Translations under genes and position numbers: made by a program | Shown: positions 1-10,866 of the stretch, piece by piece | Position numbering within the stretch: position 1 is the first letter of the stretch | Layout of the letters: each line of letters starts with the position of its first letter | Assembly: GCA_017643685.1 (NCBI GenBank) | Contig: JAEPMY010000004.1 | Span: forward strand, 1-64,000 | Length of the DNA: 64,000 bases | Direction of reading: 5' to 3' | Source of the DNA: Sneathiella sp. | Lineage (GTDB): Bacteria > Pseudomonadota > Alphaproteobacteria > Sneathiellales > Sneathiellaceae | The notes under the pieces: model-generated | Databases searched by the model: none | What the model was told of the DNA's origin: nothing | The model's input: only the letters and a program-made list of their open reading frames with translations

Positions 1-800
1 ATGTTACAAATGGCCTTCACCATATGAATGTTAGTCTGCTCTGCCCGACCACCAATCATATAGGTCTCTCCTGCAGTCCCTTTTGCCACAACCTTCTGAA
101 GAGCATCTGTATGGTCATGAACATACAGCCAATCACGAATGTTGAGACCATTTCCATAAACCGGCAACTCTCGTCCAGCCAATGCGTTTAGAATAATCAC
201 TGGCAGCAGTTTCTCCGGGAACTGATATGGTCCGTAATTATTGGAGCAATTGGTGACCAGAACCGGCAACCCGTAAGTTCTATACCAAGCCCTCGCAAGA
301 TGATCCGATCCCGCTTTGCTGGAGGAATAAGGAGAATTAGGATCATAAGGACTATCTTCACTGAAATAACCTTCAGCGCCCAGCTCTCCATAAACCTCGT
401 CCGTTGAGATATGCAAAAACCGGAAGCTAGCTTGCTCTCCATTTTCCAGCTCTCTCCAATATTCCAACGCGGCTTGTAGCATTGTAAAAGTGCCAACAAG
501 GTTGGTTTGGATAAAAGCGGCAGGGCCGTCAATAGAACGGTCTACATGACTTTCCGCTGCTAGATGATAGACGGTAGATGGGCGGTATTTATCAAACAGA
601 GACTTAACAGCTTCCATATCGCAGATATCAACCTGTTCGAAATGGTGATTTTCCGCGGCATTTATTTCCCTTAAATTTTCCAAACTTCCCGCATAAGTCA
701 GCTTGTCAATTGTCACAACCTGCTCATCACCTGATTTCACAAGATCTCGGACCAAAGCCGAGCCAATAAACCCAGCGCCGCCAGTTACAAAAGCGGTCAT
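1..800 (-). CDS. rfbB: dTDP-glucose 4,6-dehydratase (3' end cut by window edge)
   Basis: Open reverse frame from ATG at 800: [47 protein letters not shown]...[31 protein letters not shown]-binding GGAGFIG and RmlB signatures. Missing from the ORF track because it has no stop in the window. ATGA overlap with rfbC stop. Confidence 0.93.
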   Translation of the reverse strand, partial: MTAFVTGGAGFIGSALVRDLVKSGDEQVVTIDKLTYAGSLENLREINAAENHHFEQVDICDMEAVKSLFDKYRPSTVYHLAAESHVDRSIDGPAAFIQTNLVGTFTMLQAALEYWRELENGEQASFRFLHISTDEVYGELGAEGYFSEDSPYDPNSPYSSSKAGSDHLARAWYRTYGLPVLVTNCSNNYGPYQFPEKLLPVIILNALAGRELPVYGNGLNIRDWLYVHDHTDALQKVVAKGTAGETYMIGGRAEQTNIHMVKAICN

Positions 801-1369
801 TTATCCCCTCCATACTGGAACAGCTTATCCTGGTCCTTAAACTTGGGCAGGATCTTGTCTTTGTCAGACAAATGCACTTCTTCTTCAGACAAGCCCCAGT
901 TAATTCCAAGATCCGGATCGTTCCAGATAATACCCGCCTCATTTTCCGGGCTATATCTACCGCTTACCTTATACAGAAACTCCACATTCTCGGTAAGTGT
1001 TACATAGCCATGCGCAAATCCTTTTGGCACCCATAGCTGACGCCAATTCTCAGAGGAAAGCTCCACAGCGACATGCAGACCGAAAGTGGGGGATCCCACC
1101 CGAATATCAACGGCAACATCCAAGACGGCTCCGCGTGTCACTCTAACCAGTTTTCCCTGTGCATGAGGGTCAGTTTGATAGTGCAATCCCCGAAGCGTTC
1201 CCTTCTCTGAACTAAAAGCATGGTTATCCTGCACAAATGCATCTGTTATCCCGGCTTTTGCGAAGTTTTGCGCATTCCAAACTTCAGAAAAGAAGCCTCG
1301 GCTGTCCCCAAATCTCTTAGGCGTGATGATAATCACATCCTTAATTGCCGTCTTTTCTATATCAATCAT
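797..1369 (-). CDS. rfbC: dTDP-4-dehydrorhamnose 3,5-epimerase
   Basis: [32 protein letters not shown]...GTLRGLHYQ; RmlC family. Start trimmed from ORF-track 1411 to ATG 1369. Confidence 0.93.
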   Translation of the reverse strand: MIDIEKTAIKDVIIITPKRFGDSRGFFSEVWNAQNFAKAGITDAFVQDNHAFSSEKGTLRGLHYQTDPHAQGKLVRVTRGAVLDVAVDIRVGSPTFGLHVAVELSSENWRQLWVPKGFAHGYVTLTENVEFLYKVSGRYSPENEAGIIWNDPDLGINWGLSEEEVHLSDKDKILPKFKDQDKLFQYGGDK

Positions 1370-1517
1370 GCCGCATCCCTGAAAACTGCGTTTTCTTTTA
1401 TTAATGCCCAAATATTACAGCGACCTTAACCCAAAGGTTGAAAATTTGTTAAGGAATTGATTTTACATATGTGTACTTATAAGTCGCTTACGCCCCATTT
1501 TTGGGTTTGGTTGAAAT

Positions 1518-2390
1518 ATGAGTAGTATTTGTGTGGACATCGTCTCAGACCGCACCGTCAGGGACGAGACTGGACTTCGAACTTATCGAGAAATTGATAA
1601 GCGATCACTACTGGTCGGTTCACTCCTAACACCAATCATTTTAGCCATCCTTATTTTACCATGGGTTCTGTTTTCGGATATGCCTCCATGGTGGCTTATT
1701 GCTTTTTGTCTCGTTTGGGGCTCAATTCTCTCATTTTTCCCATTAAATGCTTTAAAACGCTACCTCATTTCACGTCAAGAAACCTCTTGGCGCATCGGCT
1801 GGTCTGAAAACGGAATCTGGTGTCGTTTTCGCCCTCCTCACCTTGGAGGCTCCAATGCCCCTGCCAATAGCTTCGCTTTTATCCCAGCTCAGAATATTGA
1901 CTGGCTTCGCGTGTTGGATAAAACACATGAAATGACGCTTAACCTGAACCTCCAGAATAATGGAAAGAGTCCGAAATATCTCGAAATCGGTCTTAAAAAG
2001 CTGGACCTTTCCAGTTTGAGAGAAGCGCTCAAGGCCGAAAGAATTCGGATCCGTACCCACGCAACTTTTAATGCACCACTTTTAACACTCTCAGACGAGG
2101 GAACTTTACTTGTCTCTATTGAGCAACCTGAGGAGATTATCTCGCTCCTCCAGCCCCAATTTCAGGTACTGGAGGCAAAGATAACCCAGGGAAAGAAATT
2201 TCGGGATATGTCAGGCCCCGAAATGCATCAATATATCAAATCTCTAGTGGAGAGCGGAGATAAAGTCACCGCCATACGGGCTACCAGTGACGGCTTTAAA
2301 TGCACGCTCACGGAAGCTAACCGGTTTGTGGACGCACTTATAGTTGGTCAGGAAAGCCCACCTCTGCCACGTGGTGCAAGAAACAACTAA
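1518..2390 (+). CDS. hypothetical membrane protein with two N-terminal TM segments
   Basis: 290 aa ORF, hydrophobic stretches LLVGSLLTPIILAILILPWVLF and WWLIAFCLVWGSILSFFPL; followed by a terminator. Confidence 0.7.
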   Translation: MSSICVDIVSDRTVRDETGLRTYREIDKRSLLVGSLLTPIILAILILPWVLFSDMPPWWLIAFCLVWGSILSFFPLNALKRYLISRQETSWRIGWSENGIWCRFRPPHLGGSNAPANSFAFIPAQNIDWLRVLDKTHEMTLNLNLQNNGKSPKYLEIGLKKLDLSSLREALKAERIRIRTHATFNAPLLTLSDEGTLLVSIEQPEEIISLLQPQFQVLEAKITQGKKFRDMSGPEMHQYIKSLVESGDKVTAIRATSDGFKCTLTEANRFVDALIVGQESPPLPRGARNN

Positions 2391-2400
2391 TCCAAATCAA

Positions 2401-2426
2401 AAGGCCCGCTAAATAGCGGGCCTTTT
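2401..2426. terminator. bidirectional intrinsic terminator
   Basis: AAGGCCCGCT-AAAT-AGCGGGCCTTTT between convergent genes. Confidence 0.85.
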
Positions 2427-2430
2427 ATGA

Positions 2431-4110
2431 TTAACGGCTAATCGGTTTATATTTAATCCGCGTTGGCTCTATTGACTGAGCCCCCAAACGCCGCTTCTTA
2501 TCCTCTTCATAGGCCTCGAAGTTACCTTCGAACCATTCCACATGACTGTCGCCCTCATAGGCGAGAATGTGGGTGGCAATCCGGTCAAGGAACCAGCGAT
2601 CATGGCTGATCACGACCGCACAGCCAGCAAACTCCAGTAGAGCCTCTTCCAATGCACGAAGCGTATCCACGTCCAAATCGTTGGTTGGTTCGTCGAGCAT
2701 CAGGAAGTTAGCGCCAGATTTCAGCATCTTCGCCAGGTTAACACGGTTCCGTTCACCACCGGAAAGTTGCCCGACTTTCTTCTGTTGATCCGATCCTTTG
2801 AAATTAAAGCCAGACACATAAGCGCGGCTGTTAATCTCTTTCTTGCCCAGATAAATAATCTCATTTCCTTCGGAGATTTCTTCCCAGACGGTTTTATTTG
2901 GATCAAGTGTGTCTCGGTCCTGATCCACATACCCAAGCTTCACAGTTGGTCCAACGCGGAAATCCCCCTGATCAGGTTGTTCGTTACCAGTGAGCATTTT
3001 GAACAAAGTCGTTTTACCGGCACCGTTCGGACCGATAACCCCAACAATCGCCCCCGGAGGCAACTTAAAGTTCAAATCATCAATCAAAAGGCGATCGCCA
3101 TAGCCTTTAGCGACATGCTCAGCTTCCACAACCAAATCACCGAGGCGCGGACCGGCCGGAATAGTGATTTGCATATCATCCACACGCTTGTCGGTGTCCT
3201 GATTGAGCATATCTTCATAAGCTTTCAATCGGGCTTTGGATTTAGCCTGACGGCCCTTCGCCCCCTGACGCACCCATTCCAGCTCATGTTTCAATGTACG
3301 GCGGCGTGCATCTTCTGCTTTGCCTTCCTGCTCCAATCGCTTCTCTTTCTGGTCAAGCCAGCTGGAATAATTACCTTCCCAAGGAATACCATGCCCCCGG
3401 TCCAGCTCCAGGATCCAGCCTGCAACATTATCAAGGAAGTAGCGATCGTGGGTCACAGCCACAACTGTACCTGTATATTCGTGCAGGAAGCGCTCAAGCC
3501 ATGCGACGCTTTCCGCGTCCAGATGGTTGGTTGGCTCGTCAAGCAGCAGCATATCTGGTTTAGAGAGAAGCAAACGGCAAAGAGCAACTCGGCGTCGCTC
3601 ACCACCGGAGAGTTTCGTCACATCGGCATTGGATGGCGGGCAACGAAGGGCATCCATCGCGATCTCAACTTCGCGCTCCAGATCCCAAAGGTTCTGAGCA
3701 TCAATCTGTTCCTGAAGCTCTCCCTGCTCCGCGATAAGATCATTCATCTCATCATCGGTCAGTTCTTCTGCAAAGCGAGCAGAAATCTCATTGAATTTAT
3801 CAAGCAGAGCCTTTTTCTCGCCGACACCTTCCATAACGTTGCCAAGCACGTCTTTCTCTGGGTTCAATTCCGGTTCCTGTGCGAGGTAGCCAACTTTCAC
3901 GCCGTCGGCGGCCCAAGCCTCCCCCTGGAATTCGGTTTCGATACCGGCCATGATTTTTAGAAGGGTTGATTTACCCGCACCGTTCAGACCCAACACACCA
4001 ATTTTGGCGCCAGGGAAGAAACTCAGACGAATATCACGCAGGACCTGCTTTCCGCCCGGATAGGTCTTGGACAGACCATTCATCACATAGATATATTGGT
4101 AAGACGCCAT
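2431..4110 (-). CDS. ettA: energy-dependent translational throttle protein EttA (ABC-F)
   Basis: 559 aa, two ABC domains ([43 protein letters not shown]), begins [24 protein letters not shown]. Confidence 0.95.
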   Translation of the reverse strand: MASYQYIYVMNGLSKTYPGGKQVLRDIRLSFFPGAKIGVLGLNGAGKSTLLKIMAGIETEFQGEAWAADGVKVGYLAQEPELNPEKDVLGNVMEGVGEKKALLDKFNEISARFAEELTDDEMNDLIAEQGELQEQIDAQNLWDLEREVEIAMDALRCPPSNADVTKLSGGERRRVALCRLLLSKPDMLLLDEPTNHLDAESVAWLERFLHEYTGTVVAVTHDRYFLDNVAGWILELDRGHGIPWEGNYSSWLDQKEKRLEQEGKAEDARRRTLKHELEWVRQGAKGRQAKSKARLKAYEDMLNQDTDKRVDDMQITIPAGPRLGDLVVEAEHVAKGYGDRLLIDDLNFKLPPGAIVGVIGPNGAGKTTLFKMLTGNEQPDQGDFRVGPTVKLGYVDQDRDTLDPNKTVWEEISEGNEIIYLGKKEINSRAYVSGFNFKGSDQQKKVGQLSGGERNRVNLAKMLKSGANFLMLDEPTNDLDVDTLRALEEALLEFAGCAVVISHDRWFLDRIATHILAYEGDSHVEWFEGNFEAYEEDKKRRLGAQSIEPTRIKYKPISR

Positions 4111-4192
4111 TTTTCGTCAAAACTCCGATAAAGAAAATTTGGTCTCTTTGTAGCCTGTCAGCGCCTTTTCTGCAATGACAGTCCGATCCTTC

Positions 4193-5155
4193 TTAAGGGA
4201 AAAGGTCCGGCGGCAGCAGACCCGTTTTAATCGCATAAATAAAGCCACTGACCGTCACAATTGACGACACCGTTGTGATCAGAATTGTGGCTGACGCTCT
4301 CTCAATCCAGACCCCATATTGTTGCGCCAAAACATAAACGTTCGTTGCGGTTGGCAACGCGGCCAGAAGAACCGCAGTGTAAAGCCAAATCGGATCAAAT
4401 TTACCAACCCAACTAAGCGTTACATACATCAACAACGGATGCAGGATCAAATTAGCCGGTACAATGTAACTCAGCTCCCCCGGAACGCGGCGCAGGGGAC
4501 GAAGTGCAAGACTGACCCCCATAGCGAACAATGCACATGGTGCTGCCGCCTGTGCCAAATACCCAATCAATTTCGAAATTGGTGCTGGTGGTGTGAATTC
4601 GAAGAAAGCCGCAATCACCCCTGCCATAGTTGCAATAATAAACGGATGGAAAAAAACACGCCGGGCAATTCCCAAGATCAAATCGGAGATTTTTTGTTTC
4701 TCCTCACCTGATATGGCCATCATTGTCGGTGCAATAATGAAATGCATGACATTTTCAAAACAGATAATCAGGGCAAGTGGAACCGCTGCCTGTTGGCCGA
4801 AAACGATGGTCGCTATGGCAGGTCCCATATATCCGATGTTACCATATGCCGCGCCGAGACCTTGAATAGTAGCAGCCGGAATTCGCTCCCTTAAAAGGGT
4901 AAGGCCAATTGCCAATACCAGTAAGAAAACGGCTAAGGTCGTAGAGAGGTTCGCCAGAATGAATTCCCAGCGAGCGAGCTCTTCAATCGGGGTTACCGAG
5001 ACCAGATTGAAAAATAATGCTGGCAATGCCGCATAAACAATAAAGGTATTAAGCCACCCCATAGCAGCTTCTGGCTGCTTGGTTATGCGGGCTGCCAAAT
5101 ACCCGATGAGGATCAACCCAAAGAGCGGAAGAACAAGTGCGGCAATTTCAGACAT
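4193..5155 (-). CDS. AEC family (auxin efflux carrier-like) transporter
   Basis: 320 aa, 8-10 TM, MSEIAALVLPLFGLILIGYLAAR and LPTATNVYVLAQQYG typical of the family. Confidence 0.85.
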   Translation of the reverse strand: MSEIAALVLPLFGLILIGYLAARITKQPEAAMGWLNTFIVYAALPALFFNLVSVTPIEELARWEFILANLSTTLAVFLLVLAIGLTLLRERIPAATIQGLGAAYGNIGYMGPAIATIVFGQQAAVPLALIICFENVMHFIIAPTMMAISGEEKQKISDLILGIARRVFFHPFIIATMAGVIAAFFEFTPPAPISKLIGYLAQAAAPCALFAMGVSLALRPLRRVPGELSYIVPANLILHPLLMYVTLSWVGKFDPIWLYTAVLLAALPTATNVYVLAQQYGVWIERASATILITTVSSIVTVSGFIYAIKTGLLPPDLFP

Positions 5156-5235
5156 AAATGGACCTGATTCCTGGAACGTTTATTCAAGTCCTAAAATGGA
5201 TCAGGAATCAGGTCAACGCTTATCAATGAACTGAT

Positions 5236-5475
5236 TTATTTCTCGGCTGAAGTTGGCTGAAAAGTGATCCCAACCAATATGAGGATCATACCGGGAGCCA
5301 CGATCAGAAGCGGTGCAATAATCGCTGGATAGCCAAAAGCATAAATGCAGAGCAGCCACACCATAACAACATTCAGAAGGAAATTAATCTTCGTGCTATC
5401 GGGACCTTCGATGGCTTCTTTCACAAAAAGCCCAAGGATCGGCACGAACCGAAGCAATGAAAAAAATTTGTCCAT
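5236..5475 (-). CDS. small hypothetical membrane protein
   Basis: MDKFFSLLRFVPILGLFVKEAIEGPDSTKINFLLNVVMVWLLCIYAFGYPAIIAPLLIVAPGMILILVG; start trimmed to internal ATG. Confidence 0.6.
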   Translation of the reverse strand: MDKFFSLLRFVPILGLFVKEAIEGPDSTKINFLLNVVMVWLLCIYAFGYPAIIAPLLIVAPGMILILVGITFQPTSAEK

Positions 5476-5583
5476 AATCCACCCACCAATACTTGTACGA
5501 GTGATCTGGATATATTTTATGCAATGATTGAGATCAATGACATCCGAGGCGTCATATCGTCGCACGGATCACCGCCTGCATAC

Positions 5584-5612
5584 AAAAAAGGGGAAAGGTT
5601 TACCCTTCCCCC
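5584..5612 (-). terminator. intrinsic terminator downstream of enoyl-CoA hydratase gene
   Basis: On minus strand GGGGAAGGGTAAACCTTTCCCCTTTTTT. Confidence 0.65.
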
Positions 5613-5639
5613 TTTCCCACTCCATCCATCTGTCTTGAA

Positions 5640-6443
5640 CTATTTTCCGTTAAAGACTGGAGCTTTCTTTTCGACAAAGGCCTTCGCTGCACCTTTGTGA
5701 TCTTCTGTGTCAAAACAGGTAATCATATGAACGGCTTCTGCATCAAGAACAGAATGCAAATCGCTATGCATTGCCTTATTCAGGTTCTTCTTCATATAAC
5801 CAAGTGCAATGGTTGGAAGAGACGCGATCTGGGCTGCCATTTCCTGAACAGCTGCTTCGTAATTTTCGGCCGGCACAGCCTTGTTAACGATCCCCATTTC
5901 TTCCGCCTCTGAACCTGTCATAACGCGAGCGGAGAAATATAGCTCCCGCGCTTTTGCCGTTCCGACCAACTGCGTCAGAAAATAAGATCCGCCGAAGTCG
6001 CCTGACAATCCGACCTTAGAAAAGGCAGTTGTCAATTTAGCCGTATCCAGCGCGATCCGCATATCGCATGCCAGTGCGATAGAAAACCCAGCGCCCGCAG
6101 CAGGCCCTGGAATGGCTGCAATAACCGGCTTTGGGAGTTCATGAATCATAGAGGTCACGCTCATGCGAAAGCGCAGTCCATCCACTTTCTGATTAAAGTC
6201 ATATGCGCCCGCGCCATCACCACTGGCTGCGGCTGCGAAACTTTTCACATCGCCGCCTGCACAAAAGGCACCACCTGCCCCCGTCAACACGATTGCCCGA
6301 ACCTTAGGGTCAGCCCCTAACCGCGGCAATGCTTCCATCAGGATTTTATACATTTCCTGCGTCAGCGCATTTCGGGACTGTGGACGGTTAAAGGTCAGCG
6401 TTGCGACCCCATTTTCAAAGCTTTCAAGGATATCTTGGCTCAT
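5640..6443 (-). CDS. enoyl-CoA hydratase/isomerase family protein
   Basis: Crotonase signatures NRPQSRNALTQEM, AGGAFCAGGDVKSFA, KPVIAAIPGPAAGAGFSIALACDMRIA. Confidence 0.9.
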   Translation of the reverse strand: MSQDILESFENGVATLTFNRPQSRNALTQEMYKILMEALPRLGADPKVRAIVLTGAGGAFCAGGDVKSFAAAASGDGAGAYDFNQKVDGLRFRMSVTSMIHELPKPVIAAIPGPAAGAGFSIALACDMRIALDTAKLTTAFSKVGLSGDFGGSYFLTQLVGTAKARELYFSARVMTGSEAEEMGIVNKAVPAENYEAAVQEMAAQIASLPTIALGYMKKNLNKAMHSDLHSVLDAEAVHMITCFDTEDHKGAAKAFVEKKAPVFNGK

Positions 6444-6542
6444 TTTTCCTCGCCTTTTTATTATTATCGTTCTGGATAAAGGGTATCCGCGCGGGCCAAG
6501 ACATCCAATAGAAATCTTATCCCCCGCGGATTTATCACACTT

Positions 6543-9500
6543 TTACTGCGCGGCTTCTTTAGTCACATCGCCGCTTCGAAAACGGTTCATAAGGCTATCC
6601 CACTCAGCCTCAGCCGCCTCTAAATGCCGCTCCTTCACATGGCCAAACCCGCGTATATGTTCAGGTACTTCTGCGATCTCCACCGCAAGGTTAAGATTCT
6701 CAGCGGAAAGCTTCGTCAGCATTTCTGTCATGTCGGCCTCATAACGAGCGATCAAAGCCACCTCTTTTTTCCGCTCTTCCGTTCTCGCAAATGGATCAAG
6801 GGCGGAGCCCCTTAGAAATTTGAATTTAGACAGCATTTTGAATGCTTTAAACATCCAAGGACCGAATTCCTGTTTGATCAGATGACCTGTCTCTCGATCT
6901 TTCTTCGCAAAAAGCGGCGGTGCAAGATGGAATTTGAGCTCATACTCTCCGTCAAAGCGGGCCAGAACTTTTTCTTCAAAACTGCCGTTCGTGTAGAGAC
7001 GTGCCACTTCATATTCATCTTTATATGCCATCAGCTTATAGAAATACCGGGCCGCCGCTTTTGTAAGCGCTAGTTCTGTATTTCCAATGGCCTGCTCCCT
7101 CGACCGAACCTGATCTACTAGCTTGCGATACCTCTTGGCGTATCTTCCGCTCTGGTAAGCGGTCAGTTCAGCCTCCCGGTGAGCAATCATTTCATCCAAG
7201 CTTTTGGGCTTTTCGATCACTTCCGCACTCTTGGCTGGTTTGGCAATGCTTGTGACGAGATCAAGCTGAACAGCGGCTTTCCGTCCCCATGCAAAGCTAC
7301 GTTTATTTGCTTCAATGGCAACACCGTTCAGTTCAATTGCCTGCTCAATTGAAGCAAGTGAAAGCGGGATAACACCTTTCTGGAATGCATATCCCAGCAA
7401 GAAGAGGTTCGCTGCAATGCTATCGCCCATCAAAGCCGTGGCAAGGGTGGTGCTATCAATAAACTCTGCCTGCTCCCGCCCGATGCTTTCTGCGACCAAT
7501 GATGTCATGGCATCGCGATCCATCGCCAGATCAGGCGCAAGGGTAAAGGCCGCAACAGGCACCACATGATCGTTAATGATCGCCCTTGTTCGCCCAAGTC
7601 CATATGTTGAAAGCGCATCAGCGCCAGCCGCCACAACCAGATCACAGCCAACAACCAGATCAGTTTGACGGTTTGGAATACGAGTACCGGACAGATCTTT
7701 CGCCTCGTTCGTTAAACGAACATGGCTCATCACGGCACCGTTTTTCTGCGCAAGTCCAGTTTGATCCAGAATAGTAGCCCCTTTGCCTTCCAGATGAGCT
7801 GCCATCCCAAGAAGAGCCCCGACCGTTACCACACCCGTTCCGCCAATACCCGTTACCAGAATATTATAACTACCGGAGATCGGCATCAGCTCTGGCTCAG
7901 GAACGCCCGCTGCCGGGTCATTAACGTCAATGTCGCTCGAAGTTACAGAAGGCTTTTCTGGTTTACGCAGTCCTCCCCCTTCAACGGTTACAAAGCTTGG
8001 GCAAAACCCTTTAACACATGAAAAATCCTTATTACAGCTAGACTGATCAATTTCTCTTTTCCGCCCGAACTCAGTTTCAAGTGGTTTAACGGAAACACAG
8101 TTAGAAGCGACGCCACAATCACCGCAGCCTTCACAAACAAGATCGTTGATGAAGGCCCGTTTTTCGGGGTCAGGGAATGTACCCCGTTTGCGGCGGCGGC
8201 GTTTCTCAGCTGCGCAGGTCTGATCGTAAATCAGGACCGTAACGCCTTCCACCTCTCTCAGATCACGCTGAACTTTATCGAGATCGTCACGGTGATGGAT
8301 TTGAACACCCGGTGCCCAATCCGCTCGGCTATCATATTTCTCTGGCTCGTCCGTAACGACGGCAATCTTTTTCACCCCTTCAGAATGAACCTGTTGGCTA
8401 ATTTGCCAAGGAGATAGTGGTCCATCAAATGGTTGCCCCCCCGTCATCGCGACGGCATCATTAAAGAGGATCTTATAGGTGATATTGACGTCTGCCGCAG
8501 CGGCGGCACGGATCGCCATCAAGCCTGAATGGTAATAGGTTCCATCGCCCAAATTCTGGAAAATGTGTTTTTCGTTGGTGAAAGGCGCTTGCCCGATCCA
8601 GTTGCTACCTTCAGCCCCCATATGGGTATAGGTTTCAGTCCTGCGGTTGGGCATGTAGACAGCCATCGTATGACAACCGATACCTGCCATTGCGCGGCTT
8701 CCCTCTGGCACATTGGTAGAGGAATTATGCGGACAGCCGGAACAGAACCAAGGACTTCGGGTCACAGAAGCTGGCGGACGCGTATTACCCGCGTCGTTGG
8801 CTTCCGCTATTGCCATGCCTTCTTTAATCTCAGGAGGTAAGTCCCGAAGCTTCAAACGAGAGGCAATAGCCTCTGCCACCTGTTTTGGCGTTAATTCCCC
8901 GTATGAAGACAGCAGGCGCTGTCCCTGATCATCTTGTTTTCCAACAATGCGCGGACGCGCAGGCATATCGTATAGAATACGCGCTGCCTGCTCTTCGATG
9001 AGGCCACGCTTCTCTTCAACGACCAAGATCTCATCCAGACCTTCTGCAAACTGCCGTAGACCTGTCGGCTCTACGGGCCAAGTGCACCCGACCTTATAAA
9101 CGGACAGACCAATTTGCTCTGCGAAACTCTCGGTTATTCCAAGATCAGCCAAGGCCTGTGTCACGTCCAACCAGGATTTACCCGTGGTCACAATACCAAA
9201 TTTACGCTGGGCACTATCCTGCGTGATACGATCGAGCTTGTTGGCACGTATAAACGCTTCAACCATCGGGAGCTTATGCTCAACCAAACGCCGTTCCTGC
9301 TCTACGGCTGGATCAGGCCAGCGCAGGTGAACACCACCTGCGGGGGCTTCAATCTCGGTTGGAATGCTAATCTGAACGCGGTCTGGTCCCACCTGAACCG
9401 TGGCTGAGCTTTCGACCGTATCGGTCAAACATTTCATTCCAACCCAACAGCCGCTATAGCGGCTCATCGCGATCCCATAAAGGCCAAAATCCAGATATTC

Positions 9501-10043
9501 CTGTACTGTTGCCGGGTTTAGAACCGGGATCATGGAGGCGGCCATGGCCTGCTCACTTTGGTGCGCAACAGTGGAGGATTTCGCCGTATGGTCGTCCCCC
9601 ATTAACACAAGCACACCCCCATTTTCAGATGTACCGGCCATATTTGCGTGCTTGAAAACATCACCGGAGCGATCAACTCCTGGTCCCTTGCCGTACCAAA
9701 TGCCAAACACACCATCATAATCTGACTGACCGGACAGATGCAGCTGCTGGGTTCCCCAAATACTGGTGGCTGCTAGATCTTCGTTGACGCCAGGTTGGAA
9801 ATGAATGTCGTTATTTTTCAGAAATGGTTTTGCTTTCCACAAGCTCTGATCGTAAAGCCCGAGCGGAGATCCCCGATAACCGGAAATAAACGCCCCGGTT
9901 TTCAAACCTGCAGCCGCATCCCGCTGACGCTGCATCATGGGCAGGCGAACCAGCGCCTGTGTGCCTGTGATAAAGACCTGACCTTCCTCAAGATCGTATT
10001 TATCATCCAATGTTACTTGGGTCTTTTCCATCTCTAGCCTCAC
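6543..10043 (-). CDS. indolepyruvate ferredoxin oxidoreductase family protein (fused alpha/beta type)
   Basis: 1166 aa; TPP domain GIGCHTMAVYMPNRRTETYTHMGAEGSNWIGQAPF, Cys-rich region CEGCGDCGVASNC, C-terminal gamma-like domain GIGGTGVVTVGALLGMAAHLEGKG. Confidence 0.92.
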   Translation of the reverse strand: MRLEMEKTQVTLDDKYDLEEGQVFITGTQALVRLPMMQRQRDAAAGLKTGAFISGYRGSPLGLYDQSLWKAKPFLKNNDIHFQPGVNEDLAATSIWGTQQLHLSGQSDYDGVFGIWYGKGPGVDRSGDVFKHANMAGTSENGGVLVLMGDDHTAKSSTVAHQSEQAMAASMIPVLNPATVQEYLDFGLYGIAMSRYSGCWVGMKCLTDTVESSATVQVGPDRVQISIPTEIEAPAGGVHLRWPDPAVEQERRLVEHKLPMVEAFIRANKLDRITQDSAQRKFGIVTTGKSWLDVTQALADLGITESFAEQIGLSVYKVGCTWPVEPTGLRQFAEGLDEILVVEEKRGLIEEQAARILYDMPARPRIVGKQDDQGQRLLSSYGELTPKQVAEAIASRLKLRDLPPEIKEGMAIAEANDAGNTRPPASVTRSPWFCSGCPHNSSTNVPEGSRAMAGIGCHTMAVYMPNRRTETYTHMGAEGSNWIGQAPFTNEKHIFQNLGDGTYYHSGLMAIRAAAAADVNITYKILFNDAVAMTGGQPFDGPLSPWQISQQVHSEGVKKIAVVTDEPEKYDSRADWAPGVQIHHRDDLDKVQRDLREVEGVTVLIYDQTCAAEKRRRRKRGTFPDPEKRAFINDLVCEGCGDCGVASNCVSVKPLETEFGRKREIDQSSCNKDFSCVKGFCPSFVTVEGGGLRKPEKPSVTSSDIDVNDPAAGVPEPELMPISGSYNILVTGIGGTGVVTVGALLGMAAHLEGKGATILDQTGLAQKNGAVMSHVRLTNEAKDLSGTRIPNRQTDLVVGCDLVVAAGADALSTYGLGRTRAIINDHVVPVAAFTLAPDLAMDRDAMTSLVAESIGREQAEFIDSTTLATALMGDSIAANLFLLGYAFQKGVIPLSLASIEQAIELNGVAIEANKRSFAWGRKAAVQLDLVTSIAKPAKSAEVIEKPKSLDEMIAHREAELTAYQSGRYAKRYRKLVDQVRSREQAIGNTELALTKAAARYFYKLMAYKDEYEVARLYTNGSFEEKVLARFDGEYELKFHLAPPLFAKKDRETGHLIKQEFGPWMFKAFKMLSKFKFLRGSALDPFARTEERKKEVALIARYEADMTEMLTKLSAENLNLAVEIAEVPEHIRGFGHVKERHLEAAEAEWDSLMNRFRSGDVTKEAAQ

Positions 10044-10111
10044 CTGTTCCTGATTTTTATCACCGGGGGCGGTCCGCTCAGACGCGTTTATTGGTGTAAT
10101 ACAAACAATAA

Positions 10112-10148
10112 GGGCGATGATGGCCTTTTGACAAGCCCATCATCGCCC
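10112..10148 (-). terminator. strong stem-loop downstream of liv operon
   Basis: GGGCGATGATGG ... CCATCATCGCCC perfect 12-bp stem; on the minus strand followed by TTATTGTTTGTATT. Confidence 0.65.
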
Positions 10149-10170
10149 CACACAAGTCTATGAATTAAGA

Positions 10171-10866
10171 TTAGACCTCGAGCCATTCCTTACGGATTTG
10201 CTCGTTAGCCTTTAGTTCATCGGGCGTTCCCTCATACACCATATGACCATGTCCCATTACATAGAGCCTGTGAGAAATCTTAAGCGCAATGGCAAGTTTC
10301 TGCTCAACCAGCAGAATGGATACCCCACGCTTGGCAATTTCTGACAATAGATCACCAACCTGCTCCACAATTTTCGGGGCGAGCCCCTCAGTTGGTTCAT
10401 CAATCATAATCAGGTCAGGATCACCCATAAGGGTGCGGCACATGGTCAACATCTGCTGCTCCCCGCCGGACAGAACCCCCGCATTCACATCTGCGCGGCG
10501 ACCGAGATTTGGAAACATGTCAAACATGTCATCCATTTTCCAGCGCCCCTGATCTTTCATATTTTTAATACCCAGAAGAAGGTTCTGGCGTACAGTCAAA
10601 CCCGGAAAGACATCCCGGTTTTCCGGAACATATCCAAGACCGCGATTAGCAACCTCATGCTCCTTCAAACCAGCGATTTCCTCTCCCCTAAATTTAACGG
10701 ATCCTTGTGGTGCAACCTCACCCATAATGGATTTAATCGTGGTTGACCGACCAACACCGTTACGCCCAAGCAGAGAAACGATTTCCCCTTCCTGAACATT
10801 AAAGGTTACGCCTTGCAGGATGTGACTCTTACCGTAGTAAGCATGCAAATCATTTACTTCAAGCAT
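10171..10866 (-). CDS. livF: branched-chain amino acid ABC transporter ATP-binding protein LivF
   Basis: MLEVNDLHAYYGKSHILQGVTFNVQEGEIVSLLGRNGVGRSTT; LSGGEQQML. Start trimmed to ATG 10866, overlapping livG. Confidence 0.9.
   Translation of the reverse strand: MLEVNDLHAYYGKSHILQGVTFNVQEGEIVSLLGRNGVGRSTTIKSIMGEVAPQGSVKFRGEEIAGLKEHEVANRGLGYVPENRDVFPGLTVRQNLLLGIKNMKDQGRWKMDDMFDMFPNLGRRADVNAGVLSGGEQQMLTMCRTLMGDPDLIMIDEPTEGLAPKIVEQVGDLLSEIAKRGVSILLVEQKLAIALKISHRLYVMGHGHMVYEGTPDELKANEQIRKEWLEV

Noticed and set aside
2767-3960. 397-aa + strand ORF opposite ettA
   Set aside because: Antisense shadow ORF of a conserved gene; no recognisable domain and low-complexity reading of the reverse complement.
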